This document shows positions 53,395 to 64,000 of a stretch of 64,000 bases of DNA, piece after piece. The notes under the pieces are model-generated. The model saw nothing but the letters and a program-made list of their open reading frames with translations, searched no databases and was not told the DNA's origin. Each line of letters starts with the position of its first letter. The first letter of the stretch is position 1. Where the stretch lies: assembly GCA_021018995.1 (NCBI GenBank), contig CM037593.1, positions 45,645,810 through 45,709,809 on the forward strand, in the 5' to 3' direction. The position numbers and the translations under genes are program-made. Source of the stretch: Chloranthus sessilifolius. Taxonomy: Eukaryota > Streptophyta > Magnoliopsida > Chloranthales > Chloranthaceae.

Positions 53395-55761
53395 GACACT
53401 ATTCCAAGGTGGGAGATACTGTGTGTAATCCTCCTCTTCTATGAAAGTAGAGGCCAGTGTCTCACATGAGTCAGGGTTTTCTTCTTGCTCACTTTATCCT
53501 ACATTCAGTAAACACTCAGTCTTCATTTCACTCTCTTGGCTTGGAGCCTTTTGAGTGACACTTTGTACCTGTGCAGTGATTTGGGCTGCATTTTGGAGAA
53601 CGTGCTCTCCCCACTCAAATTCAGAATCGGATGAAGAGAGTGGTAGGGATGTTGGTTCAGGATTTAGAGGGGTTGAAGGTTCTGGTGGGTGACGATGGAG
53701 GAATAGTCTCCTGACCCTAAAAGAATGTACTCTTATCTACACAAATTTTGGGTATGGAGGCGGGCTCGGCGGAGCGATCCGAGTATTTGGGGCCGAGGGA
53801 TGTAGGGGTGAAGGAACTCTTGCTAGTGCGGCAGAAGTGGCAGAGGGTCGGACGCGAGTGATTAAAGTAGAAGGCTGGAAGGAAGGTTGACCGAGGAGAC
53901 CCACGGTAGTGACCTGGGCCGGTGTTGCTTGGTTGTGGTTGGGCATAGGGTTGTTTATGATTCCTAAATTCTGTTAGGGTTGGTTAGTATTAGGGTTGGG
54001 ATTTCTAAGCACTTCCCAATCAATTTGAATTCGGTCGTTCATATCATAAATCATGTCCCTAAGGACCCAACAGTCCTCTAAATCGTGTCCCGCGTATCGA
54101 TGGAAGGCACAATACTTGCTATAGTCTAGGTTTGTAGGCCATGGGCGAGGTTTCTCCTGCAGGAATCGGAGGAGATTCTAAGTATTAAGGAGACAAAAGA
54201 TGTTGGGAATTGTATCCAGTAAAGGGGGATAGTGTTCCCGCCTTGGTTGGTAAGGGCCTCTGGCGGGATTGAAGTTCTGCGGTGGGGGCACGTTATTATA
54301 ATTCGGGGCATGGGCTGGTTGACTCTGTATCGCGTTTTAGTTTTGATAAGTGTTAGGGTATTGGTTTCTATTTTGATATTGGCCTTGACTTTGATTGTGG
54401 CCTTGGTTTTGGTTCGCGTATCTCTGCTCACTAGCACCTTGGTTTTGATTGGTATACCGTTGTTGACTTTGGTTATGTCTGAAATTTTGCGGTTGGAAGT
54501 TTTCATTATTAGAGTTTTTCCCTTGGTTGACAACGGTGTTAACTTGCTCACTTTCTAAGGCTTTCTTATTATTTTTCGATTGCGATTCGCTGGAAGAGCC
54601 TATTTTTTGCATGACTATGGATAATGCGAGATCTCTGCCTTTTATGTGCCGCGCTAGTCGGGATGCTCGAGGGTGAAGTGCAGCGAAGTCGGGGCAATCA
54701 CTTATGACAAGTGCGCTCTTTAATGGTTCTCTAGTATTGTCGATAATAATATCAACCGAGTCCTTCTCTCGCATTGAAGTGCCGATTCTAGCAGCAAGTT
54801 TTCTCCATCTGGCGACAAAGTCAGTGAATATTTCATCAGGTCCTTGCTTGGCTACCATTAGATCGCCGAGACTAACTATCTCTTGGATCAAGTGTTTGTA
54901 TTGGTATAAGAATTGATCGACTAATTGGTCGAAGGTTTCTATCTTATAAATCGAGAGTCCCACAAACCAATCTAAAGCTTCTCCTTCTAACGAACATTGG
55001 AAATAGTGAATGAAGAGTCCTTGATTATCACGTATGGGTTGGCAATCATTACAAAAGAGGGCCAAGTGGTGATTCAGATTTTCGGTGCTGTTGTATTTAG
55101 TGAATTTAGGAGGCTTGAATCCTATTGATAAATTAAACTCGATGTCTTAACAAAATTTGTCGAATTCGAACGAGTGACCGGAGCGCTCTCTTTTGGCCAT
55201 GTACTCATCAAGCATTTTAGGGAGATCTTCGATTTTAACGGTACAATCTTTCAGAGCAACCCGTGAGTAAACCTTGTCCAGAGGATCATCATTGAATAAT
55301 GTGTGGGCAGGTTGTCTCGGTGAGGTGGCGCGGGCTGACACCGTGCTTGGGGTAGGCGGTGGCCTCTCTTGTCGCTCTTGCTCTTCTGAAAATTGTTGTG
55401 ACCTAATGGTTTCATATGCGGCAGCCAACCCTCGAAGCAATTCTTTGGAGTCATCATCTCCTCTTTGTATTCTTTGGATGCTGAGTTCTACGATTTATTG
55501 AGCGGTAAGGTTTTGTCTGATGCCACCATCTCTCCCATCATGATTGTTTCCGGTGTATGGGGTAGAGAAGGGATTCTCTTGCTCACCAGTCATATTAATC
55601 TCAAGTTGTCGTGGGCTAGAATTATGAAATAATTCTTCTCCATACATGGGATTGCCATGATATCCCCACAGTGGTGGGTCTCCTAAACTTACTCTTCGTA
55701 TACCAAATATTTCAAGTCTCTGGCGAAGACTCATATATATATAAGAGAATCTAAACGACAC
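53395..55761 (-). pseudogene. gag: Gag of element F
   Basis: Minus strand. N-terminal frames at 55495-55761 and 55147-55440, then the capsid-like core in the open frame 54337-55065: HYFQCSLEGEALDWFVGLSI, QFLYQYKHLIQEIVSLGDLM, GPDEIFTDFVARWRKLAAR. It continues into Asn/Gln-rich repeats (RYTNQNQGASEQRYANQNQG) that look expanded. The zinc-knuckle-like end is SKYCAFHRYAGHDLEDCWVL near 54060-54120, with Cys and His intact. A Pro-rich linker follows (53737-53946). Stops and frameshifts divide it. Confidence 0.8.
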
Positions 55762-55828
55762 GATGGGAAGGAGAAAAATAGGAAAATAGGCTGGAAACTA
55801 ACGATCTAGAAATAGAGTTTGCAAAAAA

Positions 55829-55846
55829 GTCCCATCGCTATCGCCA
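55829..55846 (-). other. Primer-binding site of element F
   Basis: The minus strand reads TGGCGATAGCGATGGGAC, resembling Tat primer sites of the TGGCGACTC(C/T)..TGGGGAC type. It lies 3 nt from the proposed LTR end at 55850. The tRNA assignment is uncertain. Confidence 0.6.
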
Positions 55847-57788
55847 GTCTGTTGGTGAGTGCTTTTTCTGGGTTCCTCTCGGTTCCCGTTGAATCAGTGG
55901 CTTCCAATTCTATGCTGGTGGACTCTAGCGATGCGACATTTGAAATAATTAAAGTAAAAAAATAAATAATAATAGGGGTTTTCTAAGAGGATTCCTAGTT
56001 TATTGCGATCGCCAGCTGCAGATATTTATCGATGCTGCAACACCTCAATGATCACGCTTAAGAGTGGATGTGGGTTGCTCTTATACTAAATCATTCGCTT
56101 GCGAACGTTAGCAGCGTTCTGTTTCTTTGAGTTAGATAGTTTAATTTCATTTTTATTCCCTTTTATAGTTATAATTCTGGTAAGTTTAGACTTCCCTGAT
56201 TCTGTTATGAATTTAGTTGTATAGGTTTATTCAAATCCGGTTAAGAGTCCAGTTAATGTTGATTTCCCAATTCTATTAGAAGCCTAATTAATATTAGTTT
56301 CCCGATACTACTAGAAGTCCAATTAGTTTCAGTCTCCTATTAGTATAAAGAGTGCATGTATAATAGTTCTAGTAAGACTTTAATTTGTTCAGGCATATCA
56401 GGTGTACTAGAATTCTGATTAAATAAGGTATAATAATTCTATTAGAATTCTAATTGCGGCAATTATAACAGTCCTGTTATAATTCTAATTGAAATAAAAG
56501 ACTAATTTTACCGAAACTCTAATTTAAGCAAATGAATTAATGCTAATAAAATCTAATTAAGAAGAATAAACTAATTTTTTACCAAATCTAATTAAAATAA
56601 ATAAACTAATTTTATAAAAATCTCTAATTAAAGCAATGAATTTACTATGCTAAAGAAATCTAATTGAAGCAACGACATTAATCCCATTAAATTGTAATTG
56701 AAGCAAGAAATTGATCAATTAAATTCAAATTTAAAGAGATTAATCATTCATACTAAGATTTAAGACAATTAATTAAGCATGCTGAAATAAAATAAACCTA
56801 CTGATCAAACATACTAAAAATATAAAACTAAAGCAATTAATTAATTCCAAAAGTCCTACAAAAAAAGGTTTGGGCCCGCTATGCTAAGGAGGATTGGCCT
56901 CGTTCCCGAGTACCCTCCATAAGCTCCCGTGGGCAAATCGGATGGCTGAGATTAAAGATAAATTGAATTTTAGATCGTAAAATAGTATTTTGGGCTTTTC
57001 AAAGTTAATTTTAGAATAATAATTATGAATTAAATTGTAAACTACAATTATAAGACTAGAATTAATATTTTAGGATTTTTTTAGAGATATTAAAATAAGG
57101 AATTTAGAATTAAAATTAAATTGTTAGGACTGAATTCAGGTCCGAAATCAAGAAATCATGCCATATGATTAAAGACTGGTTCTGAATCAAAGGATTAGAA
57201 CCAGAAATTAATGATAGGACTGTAGATCGAGATTTTTAGAACTGAATTAAAGTCTAGAATCGGTATATCGGACCAATAGATTAAGGACTGGTTCTAAAAA
57301 CAGAGAACTAGAAATAGATATATAGACTTTTGATCCGAAAAGGGTGCTATGGTCTGAAAATAAAAAAAATAATAGAATTCCTAGATCTAGAGATTAGAAG
57401 CTATGATTGCGAATTAACAGATTAAATCCTTACCTAGGGTTAGGGCTGTGGAGAGAAATCTCAAAGATTCGAAGCTTGAATCTCGATATCATGACTAGGT
57501 TGCTCTATAGGTTTGTCCTCAAAGTTCTTTGGTTTCGAAATCCTAAAAAAAAATCCGCTCTCTCTCGAAAAATTTCCAGCCTCTTGGGCGAATTAGGAAA
57601 AAAATATTTTATAGGTTTTTTTTCAATTATGCGCCCTGTTTCAGGCGTTTAATTGAATTACGCATCAGTTTCCTTACCCTTAATCTCTTTGAGTCGGTCA
57701 CCGACTCAGTGAGCAACCGGCTAACTTGCTGAGCGAGTTCCCTAGCCCTAACGAAATTAGGGCTAATTACGCGCGTAATGGTAGGTGT

Positions 57789-57793
57789 GCAAT
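57789..57793. other. Target-site duplication GCAAT, left copy
   Basis: Repeated exactly at 59715-59719 on the other side of the solo LTR. Confidence 0.92.
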
Positions 57794-58179
57794 TGTTAAG
57801 TAGTGAAAAATACCATTTTTTACCCCTAAACATGAGCTTTGAAAGACCCTTGAGAAGACTAAATAAGTGCTTTAGTGTGCATTTTACAGCTAACCAATTA
57901 GACAGGTCCAAGTCCGAAAAGCATCCTAAAATGATCAAAAAGCTGACAACTCATGTCAAGCTGAAAGATGGATTGAAGAAACAACCTCAGCAATGGCTAA
58001 AAAGGGTCTAAAAGAGCAGACAAAGACCTAAAAAAAGAGAGAGAGCCATTCGCAAAGAAGAATGGGAGCCTAGAGTCCAATTCGCAAAGAACTTTTACTA
58101 TTCGCAAAGAACCTTGAACTTTGCGAAAAGAAGAAAACACTCCTCGAATAGAAGATTTACCTCTGCGAAAAGAAGAGAA

Positions 58180-58331
58180 GTCCTTTGCGAAAAGAACTTC
58201 TGAAGCCAAAGTCCTTTGCGAAAAGAACTTCTGAAGCCAAAGTCCTTTGCGAAAAGAACTTACGAAGCCAAGATGCTTTCTGAAAAGAACTTCAAGCCAA
58301 AATGCTTTGCGAAAAGAACTTCGGAGCCAAA
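58180..58331. repeat. 31-bp minisatellite in the solo LTR
   Basis: Five units: 58180, 58211 and 58242 at an exact 31-bp period, then shortened units at 58273 and 58302. Core CTTTGCGAAAAGAACTT followed by C..AAGCCAAA. In U3, upstream of the TATA box. Confidence 0.92.
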
Positions 58332-58701
58332 CTACTTTGAAAAGACCCTTAAACTCTCGAAATGGCATCTTGAGGATTTCTGACCACTTTGAAGGGCATT
58401 TCAAGAACTCTGACGCGCCCCAATGTAATTAAAAGCCCAGACATTTGAAGATTCCAAGCACAAACCAAAGGCATATTCACGCATGTGAAAACCCAAAGAT
58501 GAAATCACTTGGCGGGAACTTCTAGAAGCTCAAACAAACTTTTGAATTCTCATAATGTAATTGATGCTTCTAACGCTGATTGGTGAACGGATCGAGCATT
58601 TTCATTGGCGAAGCATCTGGATCCCGTGCTCAACAGCCATTGGGCAATCCAGATCTGAGCACTTCGATTGGTCAATTCATTGTGCATGTGATAGAGGAAA
58701 G

Positions 58702-58709
58702 CTATAAAT
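58702..58709 (+). promoter_or_regulatory. TATA box of the solo LTR
   Basis: CTATAAAT on the plus strand, in the position matching D's TATA box. Confidence 0.55.
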
Positions 58710-59714
58710 TGAGAAGACATTTGCCCAATTGAGGCATCCAGTTTTAGAGTTTTCATCTCTGTTTCCCTCATTGCGGTTAGATAGCTTATCTGAACCCCCT
58801 GTAATGCCTTCTTGTAGTTTACCTTTGAGAGCCATTGTCAGTGATTTGTACTTCCAAGTTCGGATTCAAGATCAGAATCGAGGGCTCTGAGAAGCTCAGA
58901 TCAGAAGTCGAGGGCTCTCTAAGAAGCCGTTTCAGAATTGTAACGTTGGATTTTAAAAGGTTCTTTGTGTCTTCTCCATTGGAGTCATGTCGAGGGTTCG
59001 AATGATCACCTTAGTGCATTAGACTTCTTTAGATTCACTTATCCGCATCCAACTTCCCTTAATTCATCATCCTGTCATTTAATTAGCGTTGGTAACCTAA
59101 TTCAAGCAAAGATTTACGATGATGTTCATGTTACGAACTAAAGAATAGGCCACTAATGGTGAGATCTGTGACCATTTAAGTGGACAGATCACAGCCATAA
59201 GTCTAAACCTATTCCTTAATTCGGATTTATTTCTCTTACATCTGTGCTAGTAGCCAGATGAAGATTGAATCTGCTCTGTTGGAAATACAGATTCTCCATT
59301 AAAATTTAGAGGCTAAAGTACATGAAGCTATTATTTCTGCATTTGTCTTATTTTAAACATCTCCCCAACTCGGATCTGGATCATGTAGATAGTTCTTTTC
59401 TTTATTTGCTTATAGTTAAATGTGACACAATCCAACACTCTCTTTTATCTATTCTTTTTAGATAATTATAGAGCCAGATCTGGTAGCACAGATCTGGAGG
59501 TTTATCTCTCAGTTTAGACAAACTTCTCTGTGGACGATCTTGAAATACTTACTTTTAAAACTTGCTACAATTGGCCCTGATCTTGCAGGCCAGTGTTAGC
59601 CCCAATGTGCTGATATCCCTTTGATAAGTTAACATCCATATAACCTAGCATTCTTTAATTCTTTAATTTTTGATTCATAATGCACACAATTATGGCACAC
59701 TTGGAGCGACAACA

Positions 59715-59719
59715 GCAAT
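59715..59719. other. Target-site duplication GCAAT, right copy
   Basis: Exact match to 57789-57793. Confidence 0.92.
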
Positions 59720-60187
59720 CTGATTAAGCGTTTAGTCATAAGTGCTCAATCAAGGGAACTTAAGGGTTAAGGGTAATGAGACTAGGTCGGGCGTAGGCCA
59801 ATTGTGCACTAGTTTTGTGGCGCTCAATCCGAACGCACGTATGATTTCAGGCGCGTGATCAAATCTCGAACAGGTCTGAGAAAGGAAGTTTGGTCTGAAA
59901 GGGGGACTGATTGCCCATTTGTGGTCTCAATGCCTTGAATCAATTTACGCCAGATTTCAGCGCTTAATTCAGTTGTATGAAATGCAAGACTATTGTTTCA
60001 GTCTGCATTCTGACTATATACTATTATTTCAGTATATAGCCTACCCATTTCGGGATCTGAGCCACAAAGCTATTATTTCAGTCATGTACTATTGTTTCAA
60101 TGCATGGTTCCCATATCAGGGTTTAAAGGGTCAAAGGTTGACCGAATAAAAAATATATTCCGAGAAGGCAAAATGGGGGTGTCTACA

Positions 60188-60785
60188 ATGACGTTCTCGA
60201 TTAAGGCATCATTTTCTTTGACTTTATTAGAAATTTTGAAAGACAATATATTTAGGTTTTATATTTTTTCTATGTTTTTAGGATTTTTATTTTCTTTGGA
60301 GATGGGCTCTTGGCAAAGCGAGTCCCTATATATACACGGTATTGCCTACCAAGTTCTCATCTCACTTTTTATAGGTTATTTTTTTTTGGAAAACGGGTGC
60401 CAAATTTTAGGACACTTGTTGCTTCCAGAGTTTGGGGCATAGATGCCCAATTCCGTACTTGTGATGCTACTCCTTTACCTATTTGGATGGATGGGGTTGG
60501 CTTATATGATTCTTTGGAGTCAGCCTCCATCATGTTGATCATGGGTTCATCTGAGAGTCTATCCTCAAATGTCAGCAGAGTCCTGTGGTGATTTACCACA
60601 GGGGGAGATTGTGCAGATATGGAAGACTCTTCCTCAAAAAGGGACAAAGCAGCTAAGTCTATTTCCAGGTTGGGAGGGAAAATTCAGGGATTGGTGGGGT
60701 GGACAAGGGCCATGGGTTTGTGTGGGGTTAATTGTGGTTCCCCATTTCGATCAATCTTCACAATCTCGATACTCACAAAGGTATT
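60188..60785 (-). pseudogene. Protease-RT linker of Tat element G
   Basis: Minus-strand frame 60369-60647 reads EEESSISAQSPPVVNHHRTL and RNWASMPQTLEA, linker sequence that precedes RT in Tat elements. Left of 60369 there is no recognisable RT; T-rich non-coding sequence runs to F's LTR at 60187. RT and everything downstream are missing here. Confidence 0.55.
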
Positions 60786-61700
60786 TCAGATGTGAGGCCT
60801 AGGGTGGGGTTCCTCTTCTAAATTGATTCCCCAGGCTCTTGCTGCAGCAACTGCTCGAGCCTTCTCCTTGGCCTCTCTGACTTCTTCGGTGGGTTTGTAA
60901 CCTAACCCAAATCTTACTTGCTTCCCACCTTTGGCTTTGACTGGCTCTTTCCTGCCTTGTAATTGGGGTCCTAATCCCTTTCCTTTCTGGAGCATGGCCA
61001 CAGTTGTTACCATTCTGCCTCTGATTTTAAGGGTGGTGTTTTTCGGGGGCTCTGGGACTACCATTGATACCTCATATTTAACGCTATGGAGGTCCATATC
61101 CTCGGTCGTGTGTGGCACATCTAGTACTTTGGGGTTCTCAATGCTGTGGATCGCTTTTTCTTTTTCATCATGCCCTTCACCTATGATGGTGATGATCTTC
61201 TGCCCAAACACAAATTTGAGGTTTTGCTGCAATGTCGATGGTATTGCCCCTACTTCATGCAACCAAGGACACCCTAACAACAGATTGAAAGAGGACTTGA
61301 TGTCCATTACTTGGAAAGGTATGGAGAAGGTCATTGGACTGATTACTAGATCAAGATCAACTTCCCTAATTATTTCCCTTCTTGTATTATCAAACCCTCT
61401 AGCGCTTGTTTTTGTCGACCTCAGTATACAAGGGTCCACACCTATTTTGGTGGCAGTTCTCAGAGGGCACACATTTAGAGCAGACCTATTACCAATCAGT
61501 ACCAGTGGGATTACCATGTTCCCAGCCGCCACAGTGATGTTGAGGGATTTAGAATAATTATTTTCCTCTTTTGGTAAATCTGCATCTGAAAAAGAGATGG
61601 CACCTACCTGATTATCTGCCCAACCTCATCTGGGATCACTTGAAGAGACACATGTGTATTTTTTAACACCCCCATCAGAGCCTGAAAATGGAGTGGGGAT
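60786..61700 (-). pseudogene. Protease and G-patch-like segment of element G
   Basis: A 248-residue open frame (61532-60786) with upstream in-frame sequence ending SLNITVAAGNM. Retropepsin: IPLVLIGNRSALNVCPLRTA, where the usual catalytic D-N-G is G-N-R, and LLGCPWLHEVGAIPSTLQQN. It is followed by a glycine-patterned segment (MLQKGKGLGPQLQGRK, then RFGLGYKPTEE) that resembles a G-patch, an RNA-associated motif. Since the catalytic aspartate is glycine, protease activity would be lost even if translated. Confidence 0.8.
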
Positions 61701-62250
61701 GTCATTAACAGATCTCGAACTGTGATATGGGTCGGCATTCTTCTCAGCTGAATCTCAAGTATGTGCTCTCGATTCATTTTTTCAAACGGGTTTACTGCAG
61801 TAGTATCCTTCTTCCCCTCTGGCTGGGTTAGTGCTAGTGTCGGTGCGTCTAGCTGCTTGGATATCTTCCCAGACCTAGTGACAAAATCAATTGTCCCCTT
61901 GACGTCTGTCTATTCGTAACTGAGCGGGACTTGATGTGGATCATAAGTTAGTCTCGGGATTTGGAATGCGGTGAAAGCAGGTACTGGGGATATCGATGCT
62001 AAGTGATTGGAATGGGTGGGTAATACATAGTTAATTTCGGTAAGGGATCGGCAGGTGGAAAAAGTGGGCCAACTGGGGTTGGTGAGATTTGTGGATGACT
62101 GTATCGGGGGTGATGGGACATGGGTGGGCTAGTGATAATTGATGAGTGATGGAGGTGGATGGGGGACATAATCAACCATCGAGTAATTGGTGGAGGATGC
62201 GGCATACGATTGATAGGAGTTAATCTAGACATAGTTAACGGGAGCTAGTA
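61701..62250 (-). other. Gag-protease linker of element G
   Basis: His/Pro/Ser-rich frames (for example 61999-62232, PPITRWLIMSPIHLHHSS) with no domain. It is a low-complexity spacer typical between Gag and protease in Tat elements. Confidence 0.45.
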
Positions 62251-64000
62251 CTGGGAAGTATGCCCTAAGATCTAATGGTTCCGTTTATGGTGCGGGGTTG
62301 GGAAAATAATCTACCAAATTTAGCGGTTCAATTACCCCAATGCTTCTATCTTCCCAATCTTTTTGCAGCGGTGCGATAAAATCTTCCTGATTATGGATGT
62401 AATCCGACGGGTCAAACTATAACTCTTCATTATCCTCTTCTACTATGCCAATAATGGGTCTTGGACCTGCTCCTCCAGGAGGGTGTGGGGGTAGCGGTAC
62501 CTGGTGTATGTTGGCATGCTGGGTGGCTTGGGAAAGTGCCGAAGGGATGATTTTATCGGCCTCTATCAAATCCTGTTTTACGTGTTTCAAAGGAAAATAA
62601 CGATCAGTCGGGTGGCCCGACCCCTGGTGGAAGTTACAATGGGTGTTGGGGTCATAGTTCCTTGGGATGGGATTTGGTGGAGGCCGCGGTTAGAGTGCTA
62701 TGACCAATCCCTTTTTTATTAGTAAGGATAACAAAACATCCAGCAATTGCCCCAAGGGTGCGAAAACTCGGTCAAAGTGGGCCTTTCTCTGTTCTGGGGT
62801 CATTTGTGCCCTTTTCCCATTCCTGGTTCTCTATATCAGCGTGCTTCTGATTGGAGTTGGTTGTGCGACTTTAAATTGAAATGGGATTATACTGCTATTG
62901 GGCTTGGTATTCGTGACATTTTGCACATCTGTCCCAGTTCTTCTATCATACCTTTGCTCAGAGAATCTCCTGACCCCGTCGGCCTTATGGGATACATTCT
63001 TGCTCAAATGCCCTTCTCTGATAGCATCCTCGTAACGATTGACGTTCCTCACCAAATCAATAAAGCTGGACTACTGTGGTAAACAAGGAAGTCTGAGATG
63101 ACTGGCAAGGTATTTTTTGAGATTATCTCAATCTTCTCATCATCAGGTATTTTGTTTCTTTCCTGAGTTGCCAGTGCTCTCCAACGCCTAAGGTAATCGC
63201 TGAAGGTGTCATTAGGGTTCTGCTTTAACCAGGCCAGATCCGACTTATGAGGCTCAATGTCTATATTATAGACATACTATTCTTGAAATAGATGAATCAG
63301 ATCCTTGCATGTCTTTATCATAGATGGTTCTAGGGACATGAACCACCTCAAGGTCGGGCCCGTCAGAATTTTTTGAAAGACTTTTATAAGTAGACGTTCG
63401 CCCCCCCTCCCATATTGACACATGTCCCCACAGTAGGACTTAAGGTGTGCGATAGGGTTGCCTGTACCATTATAGTTATCAAAGACCGGCATTTTGAATT
63501 TTGGGGGCAAGGGGACTTCTACAAATAAGCATAAGTTTGAGAAATCTGTAGCCTGGATTTCGGCTCCACCCATCTTTAACAGCTGCTTCTGAATTTTTTC
63601 CATCTATTCTTTTAGCTGCTTTGTTTCTTTAGTTGGCGGGGCCGACCTTTCAGCAGGTGGTCTCCACTCACTCTAGGTTACCGGGGGGTGGAAATTATGG
63701 GTGGAGGGTTTAAAATGGTAAGTCCTCCATCGTAGGCCCCGCTGTTCCTGATCTCATCCTCCTCATACTGTGGATCTATATAGGATGGAAGAGGGGTGAG
63801 ATCATCTTGTTAGTTTTGAGTGGGTTGGACAGGTGTCGGGTGGGACCATTGCACATGGGGGATGAGTTTGTGAGGTAAAGGGGTGGATGGGTGATGGATT
63901 TTGGGTAGGTACTTGATGACGCAATTGGGTTTGATGAGTATGTTGTGAATTGGGTTGGGGAATGGGAGGATGGGGATAGTTGGAGATAGTTGATGGTGTG
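62251..64000 (-). pseudogene. gag: Gag of Tat element G, cut by the window edge
   Basis: Minus strand. The N-terminal part is Pro/Ser/Thr-rich (63700-64000). Core: PLPPKFKMPVFDNYNGTGNP, HLKSYCGDMCQYGRGGERLL, KVFQKILTGPTLRWFMSLEP, DLIHLFQE, then DLAWLKQNPNDTFSDYLRRW near 63180-63250. The zinc-knuckle-like end NFHQGSGHPTDRYFPLKHVK near 62575-62640 has Tyr where Cys is expected. Stops and frameshifts are present. It would build the virus-like particle; this copy is not intact. Confidence 0.78.

Larger units (their letters stand above)
57794..59714 (+). mobile_element. Solo LTR of the D-like Athila family
   Basis: Begins TGTTAAG and ends GACAACA; 1921 bp. Reverse-complementing D's LTR gives clear matches at both ends (AAATACCATTTT.ACCCC at the start, AATGCACACA near the end). 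GCAAT flanks both sides. A TATA box lies at 58702-58709 (CTATAAAT, plus strand), and a 31-bp minisatellite at 58180-58331. A solo LTR forms when recombination between two LTRs removes the interior. The divergence from D is much greater than between D's LTRs. Confidence 0.92.
55850..60187 (-). mobile_element. 5-prime LTR of Tat element F, split by a solo LTR
   Basis: Borders TGTTGGTGAGTGC (55850) and GGGGGTGTCTACA (60187). Removing the inserted 57794-59719 leaves about 2.4 kb. The right end matches the LTR ends of E and of the remnant at 4885. The part at 56100-56850 is AT-rich with repeated CTAATTAAA(G)CAA words. The flank ATGAC (60188-60192) would be the target duplication; its partner was not found. 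Confidence 0.7.

Noticed and set aside
58180..58331. Heat-shock element array in the solo LTR
   Set aside because: The unit has GAA and TTC separated by one base, not the two needed for nGAAnnTTCn, so it does not fit.
60931..61557. 208-aa plus-strand frame
   Set aside because: It is antisense to the protease and G-patch-like segment of G, which has clear motifs on the minus strand.

Overview
This is plant nuclear DNA made almost entirely of nested, decayed Ty3/gypsy LTR retrotransposons. The evidence is internal. There are Athila-type and Tat-type primer-binding sites, an iMet primer-binding site with a chromovirus gag, a Tat-type second RNase H, and plant mobile domain (PMD) genes carried antisense inside Tat elements. 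I see no ordinary host gene, rRNA, tRNA or CRISPR. The host is an angiosperm; nothing visible fixes the species. Most coding regions carry stops or frameshifts, so the genes are annotated as pseudogenes.

Layout, left to right. (A) 1-3916: gag, PBS and a 2.6-kb LTR of a minus-strand chromovirus (Del/Tekay-like). 3917-4885: remnant of a Tat-type LTR. (B) about 4886-8540: minus-strand Athila derivative with gag but no pol, PBS and a 1.43-kb LTR. (H) 8541 to about 9415: plus-strand Tat pol-spacer fragment. (C) about 9416-15760: minus-strand Athila 3-prime half (LTR, PPT, integrase, RNase H, end of RT). (E) 15761 to about 40605: minus-strand Tat element with 3-prime LTR, PPT, two plus-strand antisense extra genes (a PMD gene and a DUF7745-like gene) and integrase. 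(D) 20194-34349: complete Athila-type element inside E, with two 1.9-kb LTRs, PBS, PPT and a perfect 5-bp target duplication (CACTC). (F) about 40606-60187: the most complete Tat element, with an antisense multi-exon PMD gene, pol with two RNase H domains, protease, gag, PBS and a 5-prime LTR. A D-like solo LTR (57794-59714, target duplication GCAAT) splits that LTR. (G) 60188-64000: protease and gag of another minus-strand Tat element.

Order of events from interruptions: E inserted into C; D into E, inside an intron of E's antisense PMD gene; the solo LTR into F; F next to or into G; B into H. By-eye comparison of D's two LTRs gives about 65 differences over 1.9 kb (roughly 3-4%), so D is fairly recent.

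The most interesting material is the antisense extra genes of the Tat elements, which keep short GT-AG introns although they sit inside a retroelement. Next are a dispersed 27-bp palindrome family at E's antisense leaders, stem-loops beside the polypurine tracts, and copies of D's LTR motif cluster upstream of its third ORF. Lineage calls rest on recognised motifs, not on database searches.
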